This document shows, piece by piece, positions 9,525 to 19,921 of a stretch of DNA of 34,238 nt. How positions within the stretch are numbered: position 1 is the stretch's first letter; the number at the start of each line of letters is the position of its first letter. The position numbers and the translations under genes are program-made. Source of the DNA: Candidatus Gallimonas faecavium (GTDB taxonomy: Bacteria > Bacillota > Clostridia > Christensenellales > Borkfalkiaceae). Location: contig CAJFMF010000006.1 of assembly GCA_904391375.1 (NCBI GenBank), positions 1 through 34,238 on the forward strand. Reading direction: 5' to 3'. The notes beneath the pieces are model-generated. The model had not been told where the DNA came from and did not search any database. It worked only from the letters and a program-made list of their open reading frames with translations.

Positions 9525-11582
9525 ATGGCTCAGCAGCATTATGACGCGGGCGATATCACCATTCTCGAGGGCTTGGACGCCGTCCGTCTGCGCCCGGGAA
9601 TGTATATCGGCTCGACGGGTGTAAGGGGACTTCATCATATCCTCTGGGAGATCGTCGATAACGCCATTGACGAGGCCGCTAACGGCTACTGCGACAAGAT
9701 CGACGTGCGCATCTATAAGGACGGAAGCGCCTCCGTCGAGGACAACGGACGGGGCATTCCCACCGACATTCACCCCAAGACCAAGGTCTCGGGCGTGCAG
9801 GTCGTCTTTACGCAGCTCCATGCGGGCGGAAAATTCGACGAGCACAACTATTCCTTTTCGGGCGGTCTGCACGGCGTCGGCGCGTCCGTCACCAACGCGC
9901 TCTCCAAATGGCTGAACGTGCGCGTCAACAAGGACGGCGACACCTGGGAGATGCAGTTCCACTCCTACTTCGACAAGGAGAAAAACAAATACGAGTCGGG
10001 GATTCCCGTCGAACCGCTGCATAAGACGGGGAAGTGCGGCAAGGCGCACGGGACGTTCGTGCATTTCATGCCCGACGACGCCGTCTTTTCCACTACGGAA
10101 TTTCAGCTCTCGACCGTTTCGCACCGCCTGCGCGAGCTGGCCTTCCTCAACAAGGGGCTGACCATCACGCTCACCGACGAGCGGATCACCGCGAACGAGT
10201 TCGTCGAAAACGACGACGAGGACCAGACCCGCCAGCTCGATCTCATGGGGGCGACGCAGCCCTATTCCGTGACCTTCTGCTACAACGGCGGGATCGCCGA
10301 TTTCGCGGCCTACCTCAACGAGGGAAAGAGCAAGCTCTATGCCCAGCCGCTCTACTACCGCGGCGAAAAGGACGGCATTCTCGTCGAGTTCGCCATTCAG
10401 CATACGGGCGAGTTCACCGAGAGCCTCTTCTCGTTCGTCAACAACATCCCCACGCCCGAGGGCGGCTATCATGAAATCGGCTTCCGCGGCGGCATTACCC
10501 GCATGCTCAACGACTACGCCCGCGACAGCAAACTGCTCAAGGACAAGGACGCCAATCTCCTCGGTGATGACTTCCGCGAAGGGCTCACCGCCGTGCTCTC
10601 CATCAAGATGAAGAACGTCCAGTTCGAGGGCCAGACCAAGACAAAGCTCGGCAATCCCGAAGCCCGCTCTCCCGTGGAGAGCTGCGTGGTGGAGGGCCTG
10701 CGCTCGCTTGCCGCCGACCCCAAGAACAAAAAGACCTTCGACGACATCATCAAAAAGGCACAGGGCGCCGCCCGCGTCCGAATCGCGGCGCGTCAGGCCA
10801 AGGATACGGCGCGCGCGAAAAACTCCATCGATTCGCTCACGCTCGTCGGCAAACTCGCCGCCTGCTCGGGCCGAAAGGCGGAGCTCAACGAACTGTTCAT
10901 CGTCGAGGGCGATTCCGCAGGCGGTACCGCCAAACAGGCACGCGTCAGACAGTATCAGTCCATTCTCCCTCTGCGCGGAAAACCGCTCAACGTCGAGAAA
11001 AAACGCCTCGATCAGGTGCTCGCCAACGAGGAGATCCGCACCATCATCTCCGCCCTCGGCGCAGGCGTCGGAAATGACTTCAACCTCGATAAGATCAACT
11101 ATCACAAGGTCATCATCCTCTCCGATGCCGACCAGGACGGCTTCCACATCCGCTGTATCCTGCTCACCTTCTTCTACCGCTATATGCGTCCGCTCGTCAA
11201 TGCCGGACACGTCTATATCGGCATGCCGCCGCTCTACAAGGTCTACAAACAGAACGGCAACGTCGAGGAATATGCCTACGACGATGCCGAATTGCAGGAG
11301 AAAATCGAAAAAGTGGGCAGGGGATACCTCATCCAGCGCTATAAGGGCCTCGGCGAAATGAGCGCCGAACAGCTCTGGGATACCACCATGGATCCCATGC
11401 GCCGCAACCTCACGCAGGTCACCATCGAGGACGCCGCCGCGGCAGAGGACATGATCACCACGCTCATGGGCGATCGCGTGGAGGGACGCAAGGAGTTCCT
11501 CAACCGCAACGCCAATTTCAACAAGACGGATACCTTCCTGGACCGCGTGAAACTCAAGAAGGAGGGCGCAAATGAAGACTGA
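9525..11582 (+). CDS. parE: DNA topoisomerase type IIA subunit B (ParE/GyrB-like)
   Basis: [43 protein letters not shown]-type GHKL motifs, [40 protein letters not shown]. Paired with a ParC-like A subunit. ParE versus GyrB is less certain than the family. Confidence 0.85.
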   Translation: MAQQHYDAGDITILEGLDAVRLRPGMYIGSTGVRGLHHILWEIVDNAIDEAANGYCDKIDVRIYKDGSASVEDNGRGIPTDIHPKTKVSGVQVVFTQLHAGGKFDEHNYSFSGGLHGVGASVTNALSKWLNVRVNKDGDTWEMQFHSYFDKEKNKYESGIPVEPLHKTGKCGKAHGTFVHFMPDDAVFSTTEFQLSTVSHRLRELAFLNKGLTITLTDERITANEFVENDDEDQTRQLDLMGATQPYSVTFCYNGGIADFAAYLNEGKSKLYAQPLYYRGEKDGILVEFAIQHTGEFTESLFSFVNNIPTPEGGYHEIGFRGGITRMLNDYARDSKLLKDKDANLLGDDFREGLTAVLSIKMKNVQFEGQTKTKLGNPEARSPVESCVVEGLRSLAADPKNKKTFDDIIKKAQGAARVRIAARQAKDTARAKNSIDSLTLVGKLAACSGRKAELNELFIVEGDSAGGTAKQARVRQYQSILPLRGKPLNVEKKRLDQVLANEEIRTIISALGAGVGNDFNLDKINYHKVIILSDADQDGFHIRCILLTFFYRYMRPLVNAGHVYIGMPPLYKVYKQNGNVEEYAYDDAELQEKIEKVGRGYLIQRYKGLGEMSAEQLWDTTMDPMRRNLTQVTIEDAAAAEDMITTLMGDRVEGRKEFLNRNANFNKTDTFLDRVKLKKEGANED

Positions 11583-14013
11583 TCCCAAAAAACAAGAGAC
11601 GCCAAAGGGGACTTTGTTCGTAACGCCTCTCGAAGAGGTGCTCCCGCAGTCCATGCTCCCGTATGCGGAGTTCGTCATCCTCGACCGCGCGCTTCCGCGC
11701 GTGGAGGACGGACTGAAACCCGTTCAGCGCCGCATTCTCTACACCATGTACGAGATGGGCCTCACGCCCGACAAGCCGCATAAAAAGTCGGCGCGTATCG
11801 TCGGCGATTGCATGGGTAAGTATCACCCGCACGGGGATTCTTCTGTCTACGATGCGATGGTGCGCATGGCGCAGGACTTCAACATGGGCCGCACCCTCGT
11901 CAACGGACACGGCAACTTCGGCTCGGTGGACGGCGACCCCGCCGCCGCCATGCGCTATACCGAAGCAAGACTCGAACCGCTCGCCCTCGAATTGCTGCGC
12001 GACATCGAGAAAAACACCGTTCCGTTCTCTCTCAACTTCGACGACTCCCTCAAAGAACCCGATATGCTGCCCGGCCGCTTCCCCAATCTTCTCGTCAACG
12101 GGGCATCGGGCATCGCCGTCGGCCTTGCCACCAATATTCCGCCGCATAACCTCGCCGAGTGCATCGACGGCATTGTCGCCTACATCGACAAGCCGACCAT
12201 CAGGCTCAACGAGATGCTCAAATATATCCCCGCGCCCGATTTCCCCACGGGCGGGTATATCATCGCCAACGAACTCAATCAGGGCTATAAGACGGGGAAG
12301 GGCCGCATTACCCTGCGCGCCAAGGTGCGCGTGGAGGACGGCGACAACGGCAAGAAAAACATCGTCATCACCGAGCTTCCCTACCAGGTGAACAAGGCGA
12401 CGCTTCTGCGCAAGATCGCCGATCTGCGCGAGGAGAAGAAAGAGGAGCTTGCCGCCATCTCGCGCGTGCAGGACGAGTCCGACCGCGAGGGCATCCGCGC
12501 CGTCGTGGAAGTGCGCCCCGAGGGCGACGTTCAGAAGATCCTCAGATTTCTCTACAAATACACCGATCTCGAGACGACGTTCGGCATCAACATGGTCGCC
12601 ATCGCAGGCGGAAAGCCCATGCTCATGGGCCTCATGGACATCATCCGCTATTACGTCAACTACCAGCGCGAAGTCGTGCTGCGGCGTACGCGGTTCGACC
12701 TCGCCGCCGCCAAGGAGCGCTGCCATATCCTCGAAGGTCTCATCATCGCCGTGCGCAACATCGACGAGGTCGTCAAGATCATCAAGAACGCCGACTCCAC
12801 TTCGGATGCCCGCGACAAACTGCGCAAGCGCTTCGATCTCTCCGAAAAACAGGCGCAGGCCATCCTCGATCTGCGCCTTGCCCGCCTCACCAAACTCGAG
12901 GTCTTCAAGCTGGAAGAGGAGCTTGCCCGTCTCAAAGAACTCATCGAAAAGCTGACGGCCATCGTCAACAGCCAGAGAAAACAGCTCGACGTCGTCAAAG
13001 AGGAGATTCTCGAGATCAAGAAAAAATACAAGACGCCCCGCAAATCCGTGCTCGTCTTCTCCGAGGACGAGGCAGAGGCCGAACGCGCCGACGTCAAGAC
13101 ACCCGGCGTGCAGTCCGTCGCCTGCATTACGGGGGACGGCAAACTCAAATGTATGTCGGAGCGCAACTTCACCGCCTCCAATAAGACGATCGGCGATTCC
13201 TCCAAACCGAATGCCGTCGTCCTCGGCGAGATTCCCCTTAAATCCGACGAACAGATCCTCGTCGTCTCCGACCGCGGCAACGTCTTCCGCCTGTACGGCG
13301 GCAATGCCGCCTGCAAGTTCTCCGATCCCGGCTTTACGCTCTCCGAACTCTTCGAGGACGCCGCCGAGGACGAACGCCCCGTCGCGCTCCTCCCCGGCGA
13401 ACCCGGAAACGGAAATCTCCTGTTCATCACCGCAAAGGGAATGCTCAAAAAGACCGCCTGGTCGGAGTATGCCGTCGGCAAGACCATGTATCAGGGCATC
13501 CGTCTCAATGAGGGCGATCGCGTCCTCACCGTTCAGCCCGACGTGGACGAAGAGGGTGAAACGGTGTTCTTCGTCACGCGCGGCGGGATTTGTCTCAACG
13601 CCAAAAAGGACGATATCCCCCTGCAGGGCAGGGTTTCGGGCGGCGTGAAGGGCATCAACCTGAAAGAGGGCGACGAGGTTGTCTTTGCTTCCCAGATCGA
13701 CGGCGAGGGCGAGATCGTCTTTGCCACGACGGACGGCAGATTCAAACGCGTTATCGCGGCGCAGATCGACCCGCTGCCGCGCTATCGCAAAGGCGTTCAG
13801 ATCTCTGCGTTGAAGACCGAAAAGATCCTCTTTGCCGACTACGTGCGCGAACCCTATGTCCTCGCAATCGTCCGCGACGACGGCACGATGACCGAACTCT
13901 GCACCGAGGACGTCCCCATCGACACCACAAGTACGCGCGGCCGCCCGCTCAAGGGCGTCAAATGGAAGCCGGTCTCTGTCTTTGCCATGAAGTACCGCAA
14001 AGTGGAAAACTGA
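11572..14013 (+). CDS. parC: DNA topoisomerase type IIA subunit A (ParC-like)
   Basis: [31 protein letters not shown], catalytic [12 protein letters not shown]-terminal beta-pinwheel. No canonical QRRGGKG GyrA box seen in blade 1. Overlaps the parE stop. Confidence 0.85.
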   Translation: MKTDPKKQETPKGTLFVTPLEEVLPQSMLPYAEFVILDRALPRVEDGLKPVQRRILYTMYEMGLTPDKPHKKSARIVGDCMGKYHPHGDSSVYDAMVRMAQDFNMGRTLVNGHGNFGSVDGDPAAAMRYTEARLEPLALELLRDIEKNTVPFSLNFDDSLKEPDMLPGRFPNLLVNGASGIAVGLATNIPPHNLAECIDGIVAYIDKPTIRLNEMLKYIPAPDFPTGGYIIANELNQGYKTGKGRITLRAKVRVEDGDNGKKNIVITELPYQVNKATLLRKIADLREEKKEELAAISRVQDESDREGIRAVVEVRPEGDVQKILRFLYKYTDLETTFGINMVAIAGGKPMLMGLMDIIRYYVNYQREVVLRRTRFDLAAAKERCHILEGLIIAVRNIDEVVKIIKNADSTSDARDKLRKRFDLSEKQAQAILDLRLARLTKLEVFKLEEELARLKELIEKLTAIVNSQRKQLDVVKEEILEIKKKYKTPRKSVLVFSEDEAEAERADVKTPGVQSVACITGDGKLKCMSERNFTASNKTIGDSSKPNAVVLGEIPLKSDEQILVVSDRGNVFRLYGGNAACKFSDPGFTLSELFEDAAEDERPVALLPGEPGNGNLLFITAKGMLKKTAWSEYAVGKTMYQGIRLNEGDRVLTVQPDVDEEGETVFFVTRGGICLNAKKDDIPLQGRVSGGVKGINLKEGDEVVFASQIDGEGEIVFATTDGRFKRVIAAQIDPLPRYRKGVQISALKTEKILFADYVREPYVLAIVRDDGTMTELCTEDVPIDTTSTRGRPLKGVKWKPVSVFAMKYRKVEN

Positions 14014-14192
14014 AAAGCGCGAAACGGAATAGCACGAAACGGACGGCCTTCGGTTTAACGTATTCGGCTTTTGAATGCTCTGCGTGCGCGGAGCGCCTGT
14101 CACGGCGTTCGGAGCGCTGCGCATGGTCAGATTGCCGGATATGTTTTTTAGAAAACTTCGTATGCGCGAAGCGCCTGACATCTTTATTGAAG

Positions 14193-14221
14193 AGCGGCAC
14201 CTTTTTCGGGGCCGCTTTTTT
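14193..14221 (+). terminator. Probable rho-independent terminator
   Basis: agcggc-(acctttttcggg)-gccgct followed by TTTTTT. Confidence 0.6.
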
Positions 14222-14239
14222 CATTTTCCGCAAAAAAGT

Positions 14240-14268
14240 GCATAATCCCTCATGAACCGACATAGGAT
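14240..14268 (+). promoter_or_regulatory. Possible SigE-type sporulation promoter upstream of spoIIID
   Basis: GCATAAT (14240-14246), 14-nt spacer, CATAGGAT (14261-14268), resembling the -35 ATAT-type / -10 CATACAAT sigma-E pattern. spoIIID is sigma-E dependent in B. subtilis. Confidence 0.4.
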
Positions 14269-14292
14269 TTACCAATGTGAATCAGCGGGGGA

Positions 14293-14571
14293 ATGTCTAT
14301 GTGGGAGAGCATTGCACAACGTGCCATTGCGTGCGGAGAGTACATCGTGCGCACAAAATGCACCGTGCGGGCGTGCGCCGAACATTTCGGCATGAGCAAA
14401 TCGACGGTACATAAGGATACGGAACGGCTCGCCGCTTTGAACGGGACGCTCTGGGAACAGGTACGCGACGTCCTCGGCGTCAATCTGCGAGAGCGCCATC
14501 TGCGCGGAGGAGACGCCACGCGCCGAATGTACGCACGCCGCCGCGCCGACAAAACGAAAACGTCGCAATGA
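14293..14571 (+). CDS. spoIIID: Sporulation transcriptional regulator SpoIIID
   Basis: GEYIVRTKCTVRACAEHFGMSKSTVHKD.TERL...RHLRGGDATRRMY matches the SpoIIID HTH and HLRGGEAT tail as remembered. Confidence 0.88.
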   Translation: MSMWESIAQRAIACGEYIVRTKCTVRACAEHFGMSKSTVHKDTERLAALNGTLWEQVRDVLGVNLRERHLRGGDATRRMYARRRADKTKTSQ

Positions 14572-14696
14572 CCGCGCACCGCGGCTTTCCGAAGGAAAAG
14601 CGGGCGAGATTTTTGTGAGGGGTGCGAAAATAAGTCTGCAACGGTTCTTTGAGCGCAAACGGGGAATGCAGAGGGAGAAATTCCGTGAAAGGCGCT

Positions 14697-14962
14697 ACCG
14701 CGCAGGGGGGCCTTGACGTAGAAGCACCGCGAAGGGCGGCTGGTTTGTATGGACGCCCAACACGGGAATGCCGCAAAGACCGTTACTGCGCAGGGGGGCT
14801 CAACGTGTAAACGCCGCGGAGGGCGTCGGCTATCGGTTGGCGGTGCAAACAGGCAGGACTGTCGCGAGCGGCTGATCGGTGCAGGGTGCCTTAATATGGA
14901 AGCGCCGCGAAGAGCGTACTGTCTGAGTGGAGTTGCAAGCGGAAAAATTTGCCTTCGGCGGG
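14697..14962. repeat. Three imperfect ~88-90 bp tandem repeats
   Basis: Unit starts at 14697, 14785 and 14875; shared heads 'acCGCGCAGGGGGGCcttgacgtagaagcaCCGCGaagGGCG', 'actGCGCAGGGGGGCtcaacgtgtaaacgCCGCGgagGGCG', 'atcggTGCAGGGtGCcttaatatggaagcgCCGCGaagaGCG'. Confidence 0.65.
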
Positions 14963-14990
14963 GACGTCGCGACGCGCGTCCCCGCCGAAG
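14953..14990. other. Strong hairpin without T-tract
   Basis: Perfect 14-bp inverted repeat cttcggcggggacg / cgtccccgccgaag with a 10-nt loop. Confidence 0.75.
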
Positions 14991-15039
14991 TGCCGTGTCT
15001 TGCGGAAGAAGTTTCCCGTGTTTTTCACATTGGGAGCGC

Positions 15040-15068
15040 TTGTCAAGGTCTGACGATTGTGCTATAAT
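15040..15068 (+). promoter_or_regulatory. SigA-type promoter immediately upstream of activase ATG
   Basis: TTGTCA (15040-15045), 17-nt spacer, TATAAT (15063-15068); ATG at 15079. Confidence 0.75.
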
Positions 15069-15078
15069 ACACATAACT

Positions 15079-18027
15079 ATGGAAGAGAAAACGACAGAAA
15101 AATATCTCGGGATCGACGTAGGATCCACGACGGTGAAGGCCTGTCTCATGGAGGAAGGGGGGAAGATCCTCTATTCCTCCTATGTGCGGCACTATTCGCG
15201 CGTGCGGGAATGCGTCCTCTCGGAATTGGAGAAGATCCGCCCGCTTGCACAGCGCTTTCATGTCTGTATCACCGGGTCGGCCGGGCTGGGCATCGCACAG
15301 CGGGGCAAAATTCCCTTCGTGCAGGAGGTGCAGGCGGCGTTCGGCGCCATCCGCAAGCTCTATCCCGATACCGACGTCGCCGTGGAACTGGGCGGCGAGG
15401 ACGCCAAGATCATCTTCGTCACGGGCGGCACCGAACAGCGCATGAACGGGAGCTGCGCGGGCGGCACGGGCGCATTCATCGACCAGATGGCCACGCTCCT
15501 AAACCTCTCGGTGGAGGAGATGGACGCGCTCGCCCTGAAAGCGGAGCGCGTCTATCCCATTGCCTCGCGGTGCGGGGTTTTCGCTAAATCCGACATTCAG
15601 CCCCTGCTCAATCAGGGCGTGAGCAAGGCGGACATCGCCGCCTCCATCTTTCAGGCCGTCGTCGATCAGACCGTATCCGGTCTCGCACAGGGACGCAGGA
15701 TCAAGGGAAAGGTGCTCTTCCTGGGCGGCCCGCTCTTCTTTCTCAAGAGCCTGCGCAAGGCGTTCAAGACGACCTTGCACCTCGACGACGAGCACGCCGT
15801 TTTTCCCGATACCGCGCCCTGCTTTATGTCCATCGGCGCGGCGCTCTACGCCGCCGACGAGCGCGAGGAATCGCTCGAGGAGCTCTCTTCCCGTCTCGCC
15901 GTTCTCCCCGACGTCGACAGCATCGCGGTGGGGGATCCGCTCTTTGCCGATCACGCCGAATACGACGCCTTCGTCGCCCGCCATATGCGCAGCGACCTCG
16001 ACTTTGAAAATATTCTCACCTACAGGGGAGACGCGTATCTGGGCATCGACTCCGGCTCGACGACGACCAAGCTCATGCTCATCACGCCCGACTGCAAAAT
16101 TCTCTACTCCCATTATCAGACCAACAACGGACAGCCGCTCGACATCGTGGCGGACAAGCTGCGCGAGATCTATTCGCTGATCGGAGAACGCATCGCCATC
16201 CGCGGTGCGTGCGTCACGGGCTACGGCGAGGACATGATGCGCGCCGCGCTCAAGATCGATTTCGGTGTCGTCGAGACGATGGCCCATTTCAAAGCGGCGC
16301 TTCATTTTAACCCTGACGTCGACTTCATTATCGACATCGGCGGGCAGGATATCAAGTGCTTTAAGGTCAAAAACCGCGCCATTGACTCGATCATGCTCAA
16401 CGAAGCGTGTTCGTCCGGGTGCGGCTCGTTCATCCAGACCTTCGCCAAGGCCATGGGCATGGAGATCGAAGAATTTTCCCGCCTCGGGCTGTTCGCCAAA
16501 CACCCCGTGGAGCTCGGCTCCCGCTGTACGGTGTTCATGAACAGTTCCGTCAAACAGGCGCAGAAGGAGGGGGCAAGCGTCGAGGATATCTCGGCGGGGC
16601 TCTCGTCGTCCATCGTCAAAAACGCCATCTACAAGGTCATCCGCGCGCGGACGCCAGACGAACTCGGAAATCATATCGTCGTCCAGGGCGGCACCTTCCT
16701 GAACGACGCCGTTTTGCGCTCCTTTGAGAAGGAGACGGGCAAAGAAGTCATCCGTCCCGCCATTGCGGGGCTCATGGGCGCGTTCGGCGCCGCACTCTAT
16801 GCCAAGGAAAATACGCCCGCGGACAAACTCATCAGCTCCATCGTCACCGAACCCGAACTGCGCGCCTTTTCTTATGCCTCCCGTTCGGTCACCTGCAAGG
16901 GCTGTACGTCCCATTGCACCGTCAATATTCTCACGTTTGCCGACGGCAGGCGCTTCATTTCGGGCAATAAATGCGAACGCGGGGCAGGCTTGCCCGTGCG
17001 CAAGGACGTCCCCGACATCTACAACTATAAATATGAAAAACTGCTTGCGCTCCCCGCGGAGAATGTCCCCGGCGCGCGCGGAACGGTGGGGCTTCCCGTG
17101 CAGCTCGTCATGTTTGAACAGCTTCCCCTGTGGACGGCCTTCTTCGAGACGTGCGGCTTCCGCGTCGTGCTCTCCGACCGCAGCTCCCGCGAACTCTACT
17201 TCCGCGGTCAGCACACCGTCGCGTCCGATACCGCCTGCTACCCCGCAAAACTCATGCACGGCCATATCGAGTCCCTTTTGGACAAGAACGTCGACTTCAT
17301 TTTCTATCCCTGCGAGAGCTATAACCTCGACGAACACGACTCCATCAACCACTATAACTGCCCTGTGGTCGCCTATTATCCGGAACTCCTCAAGGCAAAC
17401 AACGAGCGCCTGACGGAAGAGAACTTCGTCATGCCCTACCTCGACCCCAACAGCGAAAAGACGACGGTGCGCGCGCTGCACCGTGCGCTCGCACGCTGGA
17501 AACTGCCGTCTTCGCTCATCCGCCGCGCCTGGCGCGAAGGCCTTTCCGCCTATGCCGCCTTCCATGCGGACGTGGTGCGGGAGGGCAGACGCATTCTCGC
17601 GCAGGCTGAACAAGAGGGCAGACAGGTCATCGTCCTCGCCGGAAGACCCTATCACGCCGATCCCGAGATCAACCACGGAATCGGAAAACTCCTCAATTCG
17701 CTCGGGATCGCTGTCCTCTCCGAGGACGCCGTCTATGAGGAGGGCGATCTCGTCAAGGTCAACGTCCTCAATCAGTGGACCTACCACGCCCGCCTCTACC
17801 GTGCGGCCGAATTCGTCACTCGCCACAAGAATATCAACCTCGTGCAGCTCGTCTCCTTCGGGTGCGGCATCGACGCCATCACCACGGACGAGGTGCGCGC
17901 GATCCTGGAGAGCCGCGGAAAACTCTATACCCAGATCAAGATCGACGAGATCAATAACCTCGGCGTCGTCAAGATCCGTCTGCGTTCGTTGCTCGCCGCC
18001 ATTGAAGAACTCGGAAGAAAGTCATGA
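15079..18027 (+). CDS. Acyl-CoA (2-hydroxyglutaryl-CoA) dehydratase activase-related protein, two BcrAD/BadFG ATPase domains plus DUF2229-like region
   Basis: YLGIDVGSTTVKACL and YLGIDSGSTTTKLML repeats; NGSCAGGTGAF...ASRCGVFAKSD and NEACSSGCGSF...GSRCTVFMNSS; CKGCTSHCTVNIL...KCERG. The listed ORF start (14749) runs through non-coding repeats; 15079 is the preferred start. Confidence 0.88.
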   Translation: MEEKTTEKYLGIDVGSTTVKACLMEEGGKILYSSYVRHYSRVRECVLSELEKIRPLAQRFHVCITGSAGLGIAQRGKIPFVQEVQAAFGAIRKLYPDTDVAVELGGEDAKIIFVTGGTEQRMNGSCAGGTGAFIDQMATLLNLSVEEMDALALKAERVYPIASRCGVFAKSDIQPLLNQGVSKADIAASIFQAVVDQTVSGLAQGRRIKGKVLFLGGPLFFLKSLRKAFKTTLHLDDEHAVFPDTAPCFMSIGAALYAADEREESLEELSSRLAVLPDVDSIAVGDPLFADHAEYDAFVARHMRSDLDFENILTYRGDAYLGIDSGSTTTKLMLITPDCKILYSHYQTNNGQPLDIVADKLREIYSLIGERIAIRGACVTGYGEDMMRAALKIDFGVVETMAHFKAALHFNPDVDFIIDIGGQDIKCFKVKNRAIDSIMLNEACSSGCGSFIQTFAKAMGMEIEEFSRLGLFAKHPVELGSRCTVFMNSSVKQAQKEGASVEDISAGLSSSIVKNAIYKVIRARTPDELGNHIVVQGGTFLNDAVLRSFEKETGKEVIRPAIAGLMGAFGAALYAKENTPADKLISSIVTEPELRAFSYASRSVTCKGCTSHCTVNILTFADGRRFISGNKCERGAGLPVRKDVPDIYNYKYEKLLALPAENVPGARGTVGLPVQLVMFEQLPLWTAFFETCGFRVVLSDRSSRELYFRGQHTVASDTACYPAKLMHGHIESLLDKNVDFIFYPCESYNLDEHDSINHYNCPVVAYYPELLKANNERLTEENFVMPYLDPNSEKTTVRALHRALARWKLPSSLIRRAWREGLSAYAAFHADVVREGRRILAQAEQEGRQVIVLAGRPYHADPEINHGIGKLLNSLGIAVLSEDAVYEEGDLVKVNVLNQWTYHARLYRAAEFVTRHKNINLVQLVSFGCGIDAITTDEVRAILESRGKLYTQIKIDEINNLGVVKIRLRSLLAAIEELGRKS

Positions 18028-19325
18028 AAGAGAATACCCCGCAAAAACCGACGGCCGATTTCACCCGTCCTTATCCCGTGTTCACGCCTGCCATGAAGGC
18101 GACGCATACCATCCTCATTCCCGATATGCTTCCCTGGCATTTCGATCTGCTCGTACACGTCATGCGCCGCGCAGGCTACAAGGTGGAAGTGCTTCACAAC
18201 GAGGGCCGTGCCGTCATCGACGAAGGCCTCAAACACGTCCACAACGATACCTGCTTCCCCGCACTCTGCGTCATCGGACAGTATCTCAATGCCCTTAAAA
18301 GCGGCAAATATGACCCCGATCATACGGCGGTTCTCATCACGCAGTCGGGCGGCGGCTGCCGCGCCAGCAACTACATTCCCCTCATCCGAAAGGCGATGGC
18401 GGCGGAGTTTCCGCAGGTCCCCGTCCTCTCCCTGAACTTCTCGGGCCTGGAAAAGGGGAACGGATTAAAGCTCACCGTTCGCGACTTCTTCCGTCTCGCG
18501 TATTCCATTTTCTACGGCGATCTCATCATGACGTGCTTCAACCAGACCAAGCCCTATGAAAAGACGCCCGGAAGCTGCGCCCGCGTCCGCGCGCAGTGCG
18601 TGGAACAGATGAAACGCGCGCTCGATGACGGTTCCTACAAAAATCTCAAAAAGTGCGCGACGTATCTTCTGAAATCGTTCGCGGCCGTTCCTGTTTCCGA
18701 CGAAAAGAAGATCCGCGTCGGCATTGTCGGCGAAATTTACGTCAAGTATTCGCCGCTCGGGAACTCTCACCTCGAGGACTTTTTGCTCTCCGAAGGGTGC
18801 GAACCCGTCGTCCCAGCCCTCATGGATTTCATCTTGTACTGCGTCATCAACAACGTCAACGATGAAAAACTCTACGGCAAGGGGAAAAAGACCGCATGGC
18901 TCTTCGCCGTCGTCTATCGCTGGCTGTATGCGAAACAAAAGAAACTCATCGCCCTCATGAAAAAGACCCGCTTCGAGCCGCTTCATGACTTTGAACACCT
19001 CCGCCGCTGTGCCGATAAGGTGATCAACCAGGGCGTTAAAATGGGCGAGGGCTGGCTCATTCCCGCCGAAATGACCGCGCTCGCCGAGACGGGTACGGAT
19101 AACATCGTCTGCGCCCAGCCCTTCGGCTGTCTGCCCAATCACATTGCCGGCAAAGGTGCCGTGCGCGCCGTCAAACAGCTCCACCCCGACGTCAACATCG
19201 TCCCCGTGGACTACGATCCGTCGGCGACGCGCGTCAATCAGGAAAACCGCATCAAACTCATGCTCGCAACCGCCAAAGAACATACCCTCGATTTGAAATC
19301 TGCCGATCCCGCGAAGGCTCGGTGA
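18024..19325 (+). CDS. HgdB-like component / C-terminal part of the large activase family (COG3581-type)
   Basis: NDTCFPALCVIGQ, TQSGGGCRASNY, AQPFGCLPNHIAGKGAVR, VDYDPSATRVNQENRIKLML. ATGA overlap with the activase. Confidence 0.8.
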   Translation: MKENTPQKPTADFTRPYPVFTPAMKATHTILIPDMLPWHFDLLVHVMRRAGYKVEVLHNEGRAVIDEGLKHVHNDTCFPALCVIGQYLNALKSGKYDPDHTAVLITQSGGGCRASNYIPLIRKAMAAEFPQVPVLSLNFSGLEKGNGLKLTVRDFFRLAYSIFYGDLIMTCFNQTKPYEKTPGSCARVRAQCVEQMKRALDDGSYKNLKKCATYLLKSFAAVPVSDEKKIRVGIVGEIYVKYSPLGNSHLEDFLLSEGCEPVVPALMDFILYCVINNVNDEKLYGKGKKTAWLFAVVYRWLYAKQKKLIALMKKTRFEPLHDFEHLRRCADKVINQGVKMGEGWLIPAEMTALAETGTDNIVCAQPFGCLPNHIAGKGAVRAVKQLHPDVNIVPVDYDPSATRVNQENRIKLMLATAKEHTLDLKSADPAKAR

Positions 19326-19342
19326 TCGTTCTTGGGTTTTAC

Positions 19343-19376
19343 AGACGTGCAGGTTACTCCCTGCGCGTCTTTTTTT
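19343..19376 (+). terminator. Rho-independent terminator
   Basis: agacgtgcagg-ttactc-cctgcgcgtct (one G.U pair) followed by a T-run. Confidence 0.82.
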
Positions 19377-19620
19377 GTGCTGATTCTTTGTCGGGAAGCG
19401 TTGTGTTTGCGCGCGGAGGCGTGTTCCTGCGAAAATCGGGACGAGCAGAAGGGGACAGGGAAGAGAGGGGGGCGGTGTGTCATTTTGCGGGGAAAGCGCT
19501 GACGGGGGTGAGAGCATGGAGCGGGGCGGACGGAAGAGAAATGGAGGAAGGAGGGCTGGGGTGTTGTGCGGACTTTGACGGAGAATGCACTTTGATTACG
19601 GGAAGTTGCGGGTGAGCACA

Positions 19621-19694
19621 ACGGAATGGCAATGGACGGTTGAAGCGGGCGAGAGCAACGGGATGGCAATAGACGGGCAAAAACGGGCGGAGCA
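19621..19694. repeat. Two imperfect 37-bp direct repeats
   Basis: acggaatggcaatggacggttgaagcgggcgagagca / acgggatggcaatagacgggcaaaaacgggcggagca. Confidence 0.6.
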
Positions 19695-19921
19695 AGGTGA
19701 TCGGGTGCGCTTTGGCGGGGCGACGTTACCTCGTGCAGAGTCCGGATTGCGCACGGGGGATAAGAAACGTGGCGGGGAATGGCGTACGGAAAAGAAGGAT
19801 GGCGGCAAACAGAGAAGAGAGAGTGCGGCCAAAGGTGAAAGAATGAAAAAAGCGGGGGGAGCAAGTGAGCGGCGCGGGACAACGGGACAAGACGCGATGC
19901 GCCATACAGAAAATCCGTGAC

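Noticed and set aside
9321-11678. 785-aa minus ORF antisense to parE
   Set aside because: Antisense artefact; the + strand is unambiguously topoisomerase.
11840-11900. Possible fluoroquinolone-resistance substitution in the ParC-like QRDR
   Set aside because: [10 protein letters not shown] keeps the Ser and Asp at the usual sensitive positions, so no resistance call is supported.
11554-14181. 875-aa minus ORF antisense to parC
   Set aside because: Antisense artefact, no recognisable motifs, despite its striking length.
14749-15078. N-terminal 110-aa extension of the activase ORF
   Set aside because: Runs through non-coding repeats, a hairpin and a consensus promoter; the conserved domain begins just after ATG 15079.
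14250-15149. 299-aa minus ORF over the spoIIID-activase intergenic
   Set aside because: Translation of degenerate repeats and antisense of spoIIID; no plausible start or domain.
15499-17826. 775-aa minus ORF antisense to the activase
   Set aside because: Antisense artefact; activase motifs on + strand are clear.
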